Shown here: positions 13,901 to 25,200 of the stretch, one piece after another | Layout of the letters: the number at the start of each line of letters is the position of its first letter | How positions within the stretch are numbered: the stretch's first letter is position 1 | DNA from: Datisca glomerata | Lineage: Eukaryota > Streptophyta > Magnoliopsida > Cucurbitales > Datiscaceae | NCBI GenBank assembly: GCA_003255025.1 | Contig: QANY01013423.1 | Location: 2,283,779 to 2,347,778 of the forward strand | DNA length: 64,000 nt | Direction: 5' to 3' | The notes under the pieces: generated by a model | Databases searched by the model: none | Told to the model about the DNA's origin: nothing | The model's input: only the letters and a program-made list of their open reading frames with translations | Made by a program: the position numbers and the translations under genes

Positions 13901-15023
13901 TTAGGGGTGGTAGCGAATCAAACCGTAAATGCAGATTTTCATTAGTAGAAAACGAACCAAACCCGAACAATGTACATAAAAGGAACCTAACCATAGGGGA
14001 CCAGGAAATATAAAGAATCAAGAGAATTACATCTTGCATTATAGACAAAAAAGAACAGAAAACACAGAGGGTTGATAACCAAGAGAATTACATCTTGCTT
14101 CCCAGAGGAAGGGGGATCGAGTAAAAACATAATTTCAGTATTAAAATCTGACAACAATAATTGAAAAACGGAAAAAGGGATCTCCACCGGAAAACAATAA
14201 TTGCCAATTTCCGTTATAAATTGGATGGATTCTGTGAGGGAGGGATCAATTGGAACAGTAATGAAAAGTATATGGATTAAATTGGCAATTTAAGAAGTAT
14301 CTTGCAAAAATCTGGAGGTACCAGTACAGGGTTGCGTGATTTCCATTTTAGCCTAAAAAATCCCTGACAACAGTTTCACCTTCAACTAAATCCCTAAAAA
14401 AGAAATAAATCTAACAGCAGCACACAAAACAAACAAACTTCATTGCTAACATGTTTTGCCCTGATTTGACCTACCCGGAGATGGAGTCGGGTTGTTGCTC
14501 TCATCTGAAAAGAAGACGATGGAGATGGGTGGTAGCAGTTGATCGCAAAACAGAGAGGGAGGTACGGGCACAGTCGCGAGGAGACGACGTCTCTCTGAGG
14601 GAGGGACAGAGCTCTCTGTGTGTGTGAGGGAGAGAGAGAGCGAGAGAGAGAGAGAGAGAGTGGAATGTACGCCTAGATACCCAGAGGACGATGAGATTAT
14701 ACATGCTTCTCACAGAAAACACACATAATATATATAAATATATAAACACCAAAGCTACGCCGTTTCACATATAGACCTATTCATAGGACTAACACGTTGT
14801 CAATGGAGAAGGGAAATATAGACATATTTTATTATTTTTATATATTTATTTATGTAATTTTCAGTTTTATTTCTCTCTTCCCACTTTTCCCCATCCTCAT
14901 CGTTAACGGCTGCCAACAACCACACAGCACTCAGCTCCTCACAAGACTAAGACATGTAGCTTAATTGGTACAAAGCGAGAACATCATTTTTGGTTAGGGA
15001 AGTTAACTAACAATTATTTATTT

Positions 15024-15072
<49 letters not shown>

Positions 15073-15352
15073 AAACCATGAAGCCAAAACTGAAGCTACC
15101 AACGACAGAAACAGCAATGGATACTCCAGAGAGCTGAAGCTCACCAAGATGGCCAACAAATATAGTGGTGATTGTGTTGACGCTGAATTGGCATATTATT
15201 TGAAAAACTACTGGACCCGCTATCCTACATGTATTCACTGTTTCCTTCCACACTACACTCCTTAACTCCTTAAAACTCTTTACGGGTGCATAGTCTGCAA
15301 TTTTTTGGCCGTTGGATACCTCAGTATCCCCCAGCAATGGCGCCGTCTCCAT
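9728..15352 (-). CDS. MATE/DETOXIFICATION-type multidrug and metabolite transporter, gene 1
   Basis: Seven coding exons were placed by GT/AG junctions: 15077-15352, 11029-11654, 10807-10863, 10456-10694, 10248-10366, 10061-10147 and 9728-9817. They join in phase into 497 residues, the usual MATE length. Membrane antiporters of this family exchange organic solutes (flavonoids, alkaloids, xenobiotics) for protons, mostly at the tonoplast or plasma membrane. Family marks are CGQAFGAG (residues 103-110), RVSNELG (322-328) and a C-terminal RMEKWGGE. From family knowledge it resembles the plant DTX33-35 clade; the substrate cannot be read from sequence. The start is ATG at 15352; an upstream in-frame TTG at 15376 was rejected. 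Intron 1 is 3.4 kb and holds unrelated DNA. Gene 2 (22,256-25,313) is its paralogue, with exons 2-6 identical in length. Confidence 0.93.
10906..10930. repeat. (TG)n microsatellite in MATE gene 1 intron 2
   Basis: An uninterrupted TG run lies between exon 2 and exon 3 of MATE gene 1. It generates a His-Thr repeat in an opposite-frame ORF, which is not a gene. Confidence 0.9.
11660..15026. other. Contents of the long intron 1 of MATE gene 1
   Basis: This 3.4-kb intron has no equivalent in the paralogue, whose intron 1 is about 0.44 kb. A segment at about 12,400-13,100 has visibly higher GC and a different base composition from its surroundings, and looks like an inserted repeat, but no LTR ends or coding domain could be named. 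A (GA)n run lies at 14,632-14,660. Short words like GGTTCGGTTCAG (near 13,878) resemble the MITE family at 6.7 kb. No separate gene is supported. Confidence 0.45.
15027..15071. repeat. (GA)n microsatellite beside the exon 1 donor of MATE gene 1
   Basis: About 22 GA repeats. In the sense strand of the gene this is a CT run that begins five bases after the exon 1 splice donor (GT at 15075-15076). The second MATE gene has a CT/C tract in the same place. Confidence 0.9.
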
Positions 15353-15392
15353 TTCTCTGTTCCGGGAGTCGACCAAGTTTGTGAGAGTAGTT

Positions 15393-15410
15393 TATATATA
15401 TATATATACA
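15393..15410 (-). promoter_or_regulatory. Possible TATA box of MATE gene 1
   Basis: An alternating TATATA run ending TATAAAC on the minus strand lies about 40-55 bases upstream of the ATG at 15352. Position and sequence fit a TATA box, but a start this close would leave a very short leader, so it could simply be a microsatellite. Confidence 0.4.
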
Positions 15411-16315
15411 TGCTTCAGGTTTCCACAGTACTATATATTAGTCCTTCAAACTTGGAAATCTCAGCTTGTTGAACTATTTTGCAATTAATATACCATTTTT
15501 TTATTTTCTAATTTTAAGATATCAATGGTTAAGAAAAATTCCTTCCTCGTCAAACCTAACCTCTTTTTGAGTTTTTTCTTCAACACAGTCAAACCTAACT
15601 TTCTTCTGACGTAATGTACACCTACCGTCCTACCGTTCTTACAACCATCTTTTTTTAAATTTGCCAACTAGCAAGCTTTTTGTTTGTTGAATTAGTTTGT
15701 TACTATGATATTTATATTTAATTAGTTTGTTTATAACAAAGTAAAATTCTCAAAGATGTCTATCAAAATCTCTGGAGAAGAAACATAATGTACAACTTCC
15801 TGCAAGTAACCTGGAAGCTAAAAAATGATAATCCCACTTATAACGTACTTAGAACGAGCATGAAATAAATGATTTGACCCACAAACACAGTAAATGTACC
15901 CATTGTCACAACATAAAGCTTGAATTGAAGGTGTGAAAAAATATATACATCACATCACGAATAATTGTGGTACCCAACAAACTTCATAAAAAATGATCAA
16001 ATTATTGCCTAAATGTAACGTTGTAATACTGTGAAATTCCTTAGATTATTTTTCAATATAAACAAGGTCAAGATAATCACAACTCTTGTCATTCCACTGC
16101 TCGTGGAGTTTCTCAAGTTCCAACTACTCAACTGGTATATTAAGGGAGCTAGAAAGCTTACTATTACGGTTTCAGCTTAGGAGTGAAGTTTACAAGCTAT
16201 GACGAATTTGCAAGTGTAGCATGTGTGGTATACATAAGGGTTGATGACCTCAACGTTAACTCCCCGTGAAGCGTAACTCTTACGGCGTATTGTGAGTTTC
16301 TCCCCCAAGGATGCA
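15411..16315. other. Intergenic DNA upstream of MATE gene 1
   Basis: No gene was recognised. It should include the promoter of the minus-strand transporter gene. Base composition becomes GC-richer from about 16,200, where the retroelement-related sequence starts. Confidence 0.4.
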
Positions 16316-16473
16316 CCATGGAGAGTCGCCGCTGGGATGCGCCATGGAGTGTCGCCGCTGGGGTGCGCCATGGAGTGTCGCCGCTGGGGTGCACCATGGA
16401 GTGTCGCCGCTGGGGTGCACCATTGAGTGTCGTCGCTGAGGTGCACCATTGAGTGTCGCCACTGAGGTGCACC
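16316..16473. repeat. 26-bp minisatellite, six units
   Basis: Units begin at 16316, 16342, 16368, 16394, 16420 and 16446, each close to CCATGGAGTGTCGCCGCTGG plus GGTGCA. The last two units share CCATTGAG. Partially related GGTGYCACC words continue to about 16,560. Overlapping long ORFs here on the minus strand are produced by the repeat. It may lie inside the 5' LTR or leader of the adjacent gypsy element. Confidence 0.85.
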
Positions 16474-16984
16474 CCATGGGGTGCCACTACTAAGGTACCC
16501 GTGGGGGTCGTCGTCATGGCAGCACCATGGGGTGTCACCCCTATGGTAGCACTATTTATGTCACCCCCACAGTAACACCCTTGATGTCACCATCATGGGT
16601 GTACCATGGCGATGCTTGGATCACCATTTGCAATGTAACTTGAAGACAACAATGACGCACTTCAGACAAGATGCATCACTCAGCTATCACAACGAGTCAT
16701 CACATCAGAAACCACCAAGTCAAGTGACAAAGACTTAAGTGGCTGTATGGTTACCTGGGAACGCTTGGGAGGCCGTGGATTGGTAGGATTAAGGGCGAGG
16801 CTACGTTGTTTTGGAAGGGGACATACCTCTTTAGTACGATTGCTCTAGACATTGAGGAAGTGCTACCCTCCCACATTGGGGAAGGGTTTGGTTTGAGAGA
16901 ACCCTTTGAGAGGATGTGTTGGGTGAACATCGCCGTTGAGCCCCACCGGCTAGGCATGTTCTCCCTAGATCATGGTCACTACAC

Positions 16985-17402
16985 AAAGATCCACGTTGTG
17001 CCTCCTGATTGGTTCATGTGATATTCTCCTCTTCCCACCTAAGCATAATTAGTCAGCTGAGGTGGCACGATTTGATTGGCGAGATTGCAACTAATCAAAT
17101 GATTAGTTGCAATGGCCCCCTCCTTTTGATCACCTATAAAAGGAGGGTTCCTCCTTCATTTTGAGGGGAATGAAACTTTAGAGAGAGAAGCTCCCATTCT
17201 AGAGAGAGAAACTCTCATTCTAGAGTGAGAAACTCTCATTTCGAGAGAGAGATAGAGAAATCATTTGTCACCGCCCTTAGGTGTTTAGGGTGCTCCCCAT
17301 TCACCTCCTGGTATCCTCCCCGACGTTCCTAGACGTTGTTCCGGTCATAAGCTAGGATTAGACCACTCTCGCTCTCACCCACGTCATACCCTTGCATCTA
17401 CA
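16985..17402 (+). repeat. Left LTR of the gypsy element (shared part)
   Basis: It matches 20769-21155 over its whole length, including the promoter-like block CACCTATAAAAGGAGGG and a GAGAGAGAAACTC repeat region. The true LTR may start further left. It ends ...TCTACA just before the putative primer-binding site. Confidence 0.8.
17115..17150 (+). promoter_or_regulatory. LTR promoter TATA box
   Basis: CCTATAAAAGGAGGG within the left LTR is conserved in the right LTR near 20,915-20,930. The sequence and its position before a GA-rich leader fit the retrotransposon core promoter. Confidence 0.6.
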
Positions 17403-17694
17403 TATGGCGACTCCATTTGAGAGTGGTTTGTCACTCTAGCGAAGGACCACCATGGCCGGACGTGCAAAGGGAAGAGTAGCTCTGTCACGCATAGAGGGAG
17501 ATGCACCCATACTCAACGATGAACACAGAAAGGAGAAGCAGAACACCTTTTTCGAGTTACCACCAAATGCACCTACATAAGCGCAAGAGCAAGCCAAAGC
17601 CATTTGGGAAATCCAAGCTTCTATCAGATGAAGAGAGTTATTGATATATTGAATCCGTACATCAGTGCCACCGGACCACAACACCCACTGTCAA

Positions 17695-17903
17695 CCTCCA
17701 CCATAGGGGTGCAACATGCCTCCATCATAGGCTCGCAACCGAATACCTAAATCGTGGGTGCATAACCGACCACCTCCATCATAGGCACGCAACGGACTAC
17801 CTCCACCATGGGTGTGCAACCGACCACCTCCATCATAGGCACGCAACCGACGACCTCCATCATGGGAGCATAACAAAACTCCACCATAGGCGCGCACTGA
17901 CCT
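17695..17903 (+). repeat. 27-bp minisatellite in the gag region, about eight units
   Basis: Units starting CCTCCATCAT or CCTCCACCAT occur at about 17695, 17719, 17746, 17773, 17800, 17827, 17854 and 17878, mostly exactly 27 bp apart. Twenty-seven bases equal nine codons, so the repeat would have coded a nine-residue repeat (around TSIIGTQPT) in the amino-terminal part of gag before stop codons accumulated. Confidence 0.8.
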
Positions 17904-18499
17904 CTCTCATGGGCGTCCAACCACCATCCGTTGTTGGTGCTCAATCACAAGCATTCACCCGGAACCATGTTCAACTGAACATTCAAGCCAACACTCAAAC
18001 TCTTGCATAAGTCAATGTTATACCAATACCTCTAGACAACTTCGGTACCCCGACTACTATAATAGCTCAGACCAACCTCACCTTAAGCGTAAACATCCTT
18101 GTTGGAAGCAGTCATTTTATTACCCATGAAGCCCTCCAAAAGGTACTCCAAGAGGAGAGAGTAAGAACATCGTTGAATGAGTCTGTTATCGACTTTAGGC
18201 CACCATATTCGGCTGACATAGCCTTGAGACCATACCCGACGGATTATGTTCCCCCAAAGTTTTGAAAGTATAATGGCCGAAATAGGTATGCCAAAGAACA
18301 TGTGATACGTTCCATTGATGATATAAGACCATATGGTTATGATGAGTTCATGCGTTTGAGGGAATTCTCCAAGTCCTTTACTCTTGGTATGCGAGCTTGG
18401 CACCCGAGTCGACCTTGACATGGATGTAAATGGTATCAACCCTCTCGGTGAAGTTATTTTTCATAGAGGAGAAGACTAACATACTAGTTCTAAAGAGGT

Positions 18500-18760
18500 A
18501 AAGGATCAGTGATGACATTGTGTCATACGTTCATCGGTTCAAGGAGAAGGCCATGGATTGCCAAGAGGATTGTAAGGAGGAAGCCCTTGTGAAGATGTGC
18601 ATCAGAAGGATGTTGGGTAATTACAAGGTCTAGCTTGAGAACTTTGGGATTGTCACCTTCGCCCGCTTGATAAAAGCGTCCAGGAGGACAAGCACTTCAA
18701 CACGTGGGCCACGACAACCCTAGATGAATGACCATCCTGACAGCCCTTGGAGACCCACCA
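18500..18760 (+). pseudogene. gypsy gag remnant
   Basis: Reading from 18,514 gives a gag-like stretch containing VHRFKEKAMDCQED and later LENFGIVTFARLIKASRR, interrupted by a TAG after NYKV. This fits the capsid C-terminal part of plant Ty3/gypsy gag. An upstream piece near 18,290-18,400 reads RSIDDIRPYGYDEFMRLR. No intact frame remains. Confidence 0.6.
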
Positions 18761-19389
18761 CGTCATGCTACCATCCTCAAGTAGCGACTGCACAACCATA
18801 GGGGCACGGTCATAAGAGAGGCAAAGATGATAGGAGTGACCTGCCACATTTTCCTTGCACCATGGATAAGGTGGAAGCACTAGTGGATGTATGAATAAAA
18901 GAAAGAGATTACTTTGCCTTAGGTCATCGTGATACCTACAATGGAGGAAATGAGTTCACCAAAATTTTACATACATCACCGCGCTACATCACACCCCACC
19001 CAAGAGTGTAATTTTTTAGAAGATTCTTTGATGAGAAGTTGAAGAAGGGCGGGATCAATACAGAAGGTGTCAGACCCGCGGATCCATCCCTTTTTCCCCA
19101 ACATGCCAATGTCAACATGATTAGGATCTACCTCATATGTTACCATAGTGGAGGAAGCACATGAGGAAGCAACCATAGGGAGAGACGTCGCTTCCATAGA
19201 TAAACTCTTAAACACAAAGACCTGTAAAAACTTTTTTGATACACTTGGGTTGGATGATATTTCACGATGTCAAATCTTCAAAACGCTAATAGATGTCGCT
19301 CAACAAAATTATGTTTGGATGAATTGTTTCTTTGCACAACCGCCTTTGAGCAAAATGAGGTGGAATGAGGAGAGTATCATCACATTCGC

Positions 19390-19545
19390 CAATGTTGATC
19401 GACATGTTAAGAGGATAGGACACAATTGCCCCTTTATGTGGAGGCAACGGTCAATGGCGTGCAAGTAAGGCGCGCCCTATTGGACAGTGGATCGGGAGTG
19501 AATGTCATGTCCCATGCTACCTTCAAGGAGGTTGACATCTAGAGA
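19390..19545 (+). pseudogene. gypsy aspartic protease remnant
   Basis: After a frameshift near 19,430 the sequence reads LYVEATVNGVQVRRALLDSG followed by SGVNVMSHATFKEV, where D-S-G is the catalytic motif of retroviral-type proteases (codons 19483-19491). It ends at an in-frame TAG. The upstream frame carries ITFANVDRHVKRIGHN, the usual lead-in. Confidence 0.75.
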
Positions 19546-20410
19546 GGAGACTAGTGATACAATCAATTGTTGTGATAGGTTTCTCATCAACGAGTGTGAG
19601 GATGATGAGTTATGTCAATGTGGAGTTGTGAATTGGACCAATAAGAACCACCAATTGTTTCCATGTGATCAAGTACAATATGCTCTACCACATTGTTGGG
19701 GAGGCCATGAATTCACGACCACGAATGTGTCCCGTCAATCTTCCATCAATGCTTGAAATCACAATGGCGTGGTAACAACATCACGGTGGCGGCTACCAAA
19801 GCGCCATTCGATGAGACCGAGGCTCACTTGATAGAGACAACGCTCTTTGATAAACTTACGACGGCAGGAGCCATCACACCTAGAAGGATTGTTGTCACTC
19901 CTTTGCAAAAGTGGGAGGTTGGGAAAGGAAAAGAAGCACTTGCATCATGGATGGAGTTGGTAACCCAAAAGAATTTTCCAAACAGAAAGAGGGCGTATCG
20001 CTTATGCTGGTGCGTGGGGTCAGGCGTACAACCTGATCCCCCTGGTGCTGAAGAAGATGAGGATATAATGACGGATGAGACATTCACTAGGCACAAGGGC
20101 TTATGCAAGGGATCTATGTGATGAATTGTGACCACTAGAGGTGCATCTACCAACCAACCCATCACCACCGCAGAAGGAGCTAGAGGAAGTCATTATTGGG
20201 GAGGGGAGCACAAATATGTCAGTGTTCCTAGCAAAGGATTTGGAGAGTAAACAACGAGATGACTTGATAAAGCTTTTGAATGAGTTGAGGATGTCTTTGT
20301 GTGGTCGTACTCTGAGATGCTGGGGTTGGATTCTGCCTTAGTGATGCATAAGCTAGGGATCTCCGAACAATGCACATCTCAAGCAACATCCTCGCCATAT
20401 TTGCCCCGAG

Positions 20411-20768
20411 GTGGAGCTCCAAATCAAGTCTGAAATTTCAAAGATCATAAAGGCGGGATTTATCAAGCCTATTAAGCACCCCACATGGTTAGGGAACATT
20501 GTTCCGGTAAAGAAGAAAAATGGTCAGATTCATTGTTGTGTTGATTTTAGAGACTTAAATAAGACATGCCTCAAAGATGACTTTCCGCTACCTGATATAG
20601 ACACCTTGGTCGATGCTACAAAGGAACACGAAATGCTATATTTCATGGACGGGTTCAATGGATACAATCAAATCAGGATGGCGATTGGAGATGATGAGAA
20701 GACCGCATTAAGGACACCATTTGGAAGCTTTTAGTATCTGGTGATGCCTTTCGGAATGAAGAATGCAG
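20411..20768 (+). pseudogene. gypsy reverse transcriptase, N-terminal half
   Basis: The reading contains GFIKPIKHPTWLGNIVPVKK, then CVDFRDLNKTC, DDFPLPDID and FMDGFNGYNQIRMA, all standard Ty3/gypsy RT blocks. An in-frame TAG interrupts TPFGSF*YLVMPFGMKNA, and homology stops there, before the YVDD catalytic block. The right LTR follows immediately. Confidence 0.85.
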
Positions 20769-21155
20769 AAAGACCCACGTGGCGCCACCTGATTGGCTCA
20801 TGTGAAATTCTCCTCTTACCCACCTAAGCATAATTAGTCAACTGAGGTGGCACGTTTTGATTGGCGGACTTGTGATTGATTAGTTACAATGGTCTCCCCC
20901 TCCTTTTGATCACCTATAAAAGGAGGGCTCCTCCTTCCTTTTGAGGGGAATGAAACTTGAGAGAGAGAAACTCCCATTCTAGAGTGAGAAACTCTCACTT
21001 CTAGAGAGAGTGAGCATTTGTCATCACCCTTAGGTGTTTAGAGTACTCCCCCTTCACCTCCTGGTGTCCTTCCTGACGTCCTTAGACGTTGTTCCAGTCA
21101 CAAGTTATGATTAGACCACTCTCGCACTCACCCACATCACACCCTAACATCTACA
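20769..21155 (+). repeat. Right LTR of the gypsy element (5'-truncated)
   Basis: A direct copy of 16985-17402 with visible substitutions and small indels, ending TCTACA at 21155. Its left edge abuts the RT fragment, so a deletion endpoint lies inside the LTR. Confidence 0.8.
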
Positions 21156-22255
21156 TCTGGCAAGTGCGACCATAATAGACAAACTTGTAAAGAAACAATT
21201 CCACTTCATTCTCCAAAGTTTAGTAGTAATAATGTATAGTTATGTATGTTTTGTTAATCGCACAACTACTCATCATAATGTCTTGAACGTAAATTTGTAT
21301 CCAGGGTTAATTTTCTACTTCAAGAAGCAACTGCCTTACGTTATATACTTGTTTCCATCGGTGATGCAGCTACCTGTTCACAGCATGTAAACAATTCCAT
21401 CGAATTGTTGTTTGTGAGCAAGTAGCAAATGCATTTTTGTTTAGTTTTGAACACATGAATAGTAGAGCTATTTGCGCAGAGCAAGTAGTCTATACTTGCT
21501 TTGAGTGAGCATGTAGAATGCAGCACCTTCATTGTCACAGATCTTAATTTAGTGAGTGCTTGCCGATTTTTAACGAGATCTCAGAAGATATTGTTTGAAG
21601 ATTGACAGAGCAGTGAAAGAGTTGGTGGTCCAAGCTTGATGGAGCACAGTGAAAGAGCTATTTTTGTTTTTAAAATGACACCATAGGTATGAAACAAAAG
21701 GGACCGGAAATTGTGAGCTAACACAAAATTATGTCCCTTGAAAAATCGTCATGTTTACTAAACTCATCATATTTTCTCAGTTTTACAATATTGTAGGAGG
21801 ATCACCCCTTTCACATAAATGTATTCAAGGTTTAGTTCGGTCCGTTATACTACGAAAAACGAGCCGATACTAACCATGCTTAGAGAAATAATCGTGAGAA
21901 TCTGTTTTGCTTGGTTCAGTTTTAATTAATTCAACATGATTAAGTACAAAACTCTGATTACAACATAGTTAATTCAAATAACATCAAATATAGAGTCTTC
22001 TATTGCAACATGAAATCCAACATAAAATACTCAAATGCAATATTAAATGTAAATGGACGGTGGAGTTTCCTCAAAAAAGATATTGGGAGGCCTAAGTTTA
22101 CTCAAAAAAACATACCATGCTTGCTATTTCACTAGTTATTGTTTATGAAAAAATGTGTTCATGTCATTGTCATCGTAGGACTATATCATTTCAAGTAATT
22201 CCTGCAGTAGGGTCTGCTATGTAGCTCTAATAAACAGTGAGTCACGCAGTAACTT
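21156..22255. other. Intergenic DNA downstream of MATE gene 2
   Basis: No gene or repeat with clear ends was recognised. The part next to 22,256 should contain the 3' UTR of the minus-strand transporter gene. Confidence 0.4.
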
Positions 22256-25200
22256 CTATTCACCAATGGCTTGGCCACCCCATTTCTGCATGCGTTCTGT
22301 TGTTTGTGCCGCCTGCAATTAATGTCCAAAGTAATTCTATTATGACAAGGGAACAAACAAACAAACAAAACCAACCAATACCTGGCCATTTCTATGGAAT
22401 TTCATCGTCTCAAAGTAATTCGATAGTAGCAGACGTTGGAACCTTTTAGTTTGTGTTCATGAAACAATAAGAAAAGTACATTTAAACGGTTTACGCTTAC
22501 TTCTTTGTTCCAGTTGGTTTTGTAAAGTACGAGCAGGAGAAGCAACGTTTGCAATACAATTCCAGTTATCATGCCACCCCAAAGCCCCTAGAGCAATGAA
22601 AGATTTTGACAAACTGAGATACAAGATTACTTTTAAAGTTGCCCTGCTTCTAAACAAGAGAATTATTTCAATAGAATTGCGTACCTGTACTCCTAGCTTT
22701 GCTACGTAACCAAGAATGATTCCAAATGGAAGTCCGAATATGTAATAACTACCTAAATTGATATAAGCCACCAATGCCTGCCATCCCCCACCAATAGCAA
22801 CACCTACAAGATTTACAAAAGTTAAATCAAATCGACAGCATTGAAGACGTATCAAATCACCAGATCAAACTAGCTAACTTAACTACCTGATATCACTGGC
22901 TGGACACTGTTGAGTAAAAATGTAATGCCCAGAAGGTAGGCTAATTTGGAGACACTATGCTGCACTACTTCACTGCTTGTGAAAATAAACGCGAAGTGAT
23001 CCTTCACTAGAATGATTAGAATCATGAAGAGAAGGCCAAGGGCAAAAGACCCTGCTACTGTTACATAAACTGAATATTTAGTGGCCCTTGGACGTCCCTT
23101 TCCTAGCTCATTGGAAACCCTCACACTGAAAATATATAACAGACAAACAGTTAAAAATAAATGTTTGAGGCCATAATTGTCAACTTTGAAGCCTACTCAG
23201 AAAGCAACTGAAGAGCGTTTCTTGTGGTACAGTCATGATTTCTATTGTGTGGATACGTATATACATTTAGACACACACACACCCTTCTAATTAAAACACT
23301 GACTCACAATCTAATTAACCCCAATGCATTCAATTATGATGCTATTACAGTCTTCTCTACAACACGGAAATTATATGCACGGGTTTATTTATATCTATGG
23401 TAGAATTTTCCTAATCATTGGTTTCCTAAATTGGAAAAATAAGAGATTTCCTAAAACTCATTAAATACAATAGTAAAGTCGTAAATTTCGTAGACCCCTA
23501 AAGTCACAAACCTTAAACGTGGGTAGAATTATCCTAACCATTGGTTTCCTAAACTGGAAAAATAAGAGATTTCCTAAAACTCATTAAATACAATAGTAAA
23601 GTCGTAAATTTCGTAGACCCCTAAAGTCACAAACCTTGAAGGAAACACCGCTTAGAGTTGAGAGAGAGATAACAAATAAAGAGCAAACCATTATGTTAGT
23701 CGCAATTTCAATTTCATAAAACAGCATGACTTTAATCGCAATTCAAAAATCAACGGTTATGGTAAGTTGTTTTTGTGATTTACCTTATCGCAGCGTTTAC
23801 TCCAATGAATATTATATTTTCCCACCCGTTCAAATTCATGCTGAGAAAATAGATAATCAAGGAAGTAACAAAATGTCAGGTCCAAAACATCAGGAAAAAA
23901 TATGAGAATATAGAAAGCTGTTGATTGATGCTAACATGCTAATTAATCGGTCAATGACAAATTTGTACTTCAGGGTCTCACCATATGGAAAGGGAATCAA
24001 CTGCAATCACAGGGTTGTCAAGGTGACCGGTGAGAATAATGATACTCATCATATACCAAATTTCTAAGCAAAGCATCACAGCAGAGGAAATGGAGAGCTT
24101 TACAAAACCCCATAAGTCCCTGAAAGCCAACCATGACAGCCCATACCAAGAATCCTTGCACCAAAAAATGACATAGAGAACCTGAGCTATAGCGATTCCC
24201 CAGCCAGTGATGTTAAGTGCTATAGCTGCACCAGTAGTACCCCAACCAAGTTCATAAATGAAAACCCAAAGCAAAAGAAGGTGTATTATTAGAGCCCCAA
24301 ACGAAATCCACGCAAGTGTAGCAACCCTGCTTTGAGCCTGAAGAAACTTCTGGGTAGGGAAAACTAATGCAAATGAGAACAATTGAGGAAGTGTCATGAG
24401 ACAAAATCTCCCAGCAAGTTCTGCAACCTCATCTGCTTGCCCAATTGCCTTCAGAAGTGGAGTGGCAAATATGTATATAGGCAAGATGAGGATGGCGCAT
24501 ATGAATGTTATAATCCATGACCTTTGCATGTAGACGCCAAGCATTTCGAGCTGCCCAGCACCAAATGCTTGACCACAAAGCGTCTCAGTTGCACTTCCCA
24601 TTCCCAACTACAAAGGAAAACAAAAAATTGGCACACCGACACTGATTCAGTTTCTTACTTTAGATATCGGAGAGGAATCTACAAATTTAAAAATCGAGGG
24701 GGAGACGGGGCATTGTGCTATTACTACTAAATTTCTATCTTAATACTAAATTACCCATTCTCAAATTTAGTCTATCACCCAAAATCACTTAAATTACTAC
24801 AAATTTCTAAGTACTAAATTCTAACCATCCAAACTATCAAAAGACCTACCAAAAATCAACAAGTGATCTGAAAGTAGCAGTCCCCATGACGAATATGTAA
24901 ACAAATGGTCACATTCTTGATAGCTGATAATACATCATCAAGTACTTTACTCCAACAGAAAGTAAAACAGAGAGAGAGAACTATGCTGGTCTTTCTAGCT
25001 AGCTAAAACAGAGAGAGGGGGGGGGGAGAGAGAGAGTAGGGCAGACCATGAAGCCATAAGCGAAGGTGCCAACGACAGAAATAGCAATGGAGACACCAGA
25101 GAGTTCAAGTTCACCAAGCTGGCCGACAAATATATTGGTGACTGAGTTGGTACCATATTGACAAACTATTTGGAAGATAATAGGACCTGCTATCCTCCAC

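Larger units (their letters stand above)
16985..21155 (+). mobile_element. Decayed Ty3/gypsy retrotransposon, internally deleted
   Basis: Two direct LTR-type repeats (16985-17402 and 20769-21155) enclose gag, protease and reverse transcriptase remnants in plus orientation. Downstream of the left repeat, TGGCGACTCC at 17405 looks like a tRNA primer-binding site. Gag-like text is readable around 18,515-18,700, a protease DSG motif at 19,483-19,491 and RT at 20,411-20,760, all with frameshifts and stops. RT breaks off at the MPFGMKNA block and the right LTR follows at once, so the rest of RT, RNase H and integrase is deleted. By RT wording it belongs with Tat-like gypsy elements. It is not autonomous. 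It sits between the two MATE genes, and no target duplication could be defined because the left LTR boundary is unclear. Confidence 0.85.

Noticed and set aside
14950..14985. Box-A-like TGTAGCTTAATTGGTACAAAGC
   Set aside because: No box B or tRNA fold follows; too weak to call a tRNA or SINE.
15353..15376. Upstream in-frame TTG start for MATE gene 1
   Set aside because: Plant nuclear genes start at ATG; ATG 15352 gives METAPLL, the expected amino terminus of this family.
16177..16538. Overlapping ORFs with repeated HGAPQRRHSM-like text
   Set aside because: These are translations of the 26-bp minisatellite in several frames, not genes.
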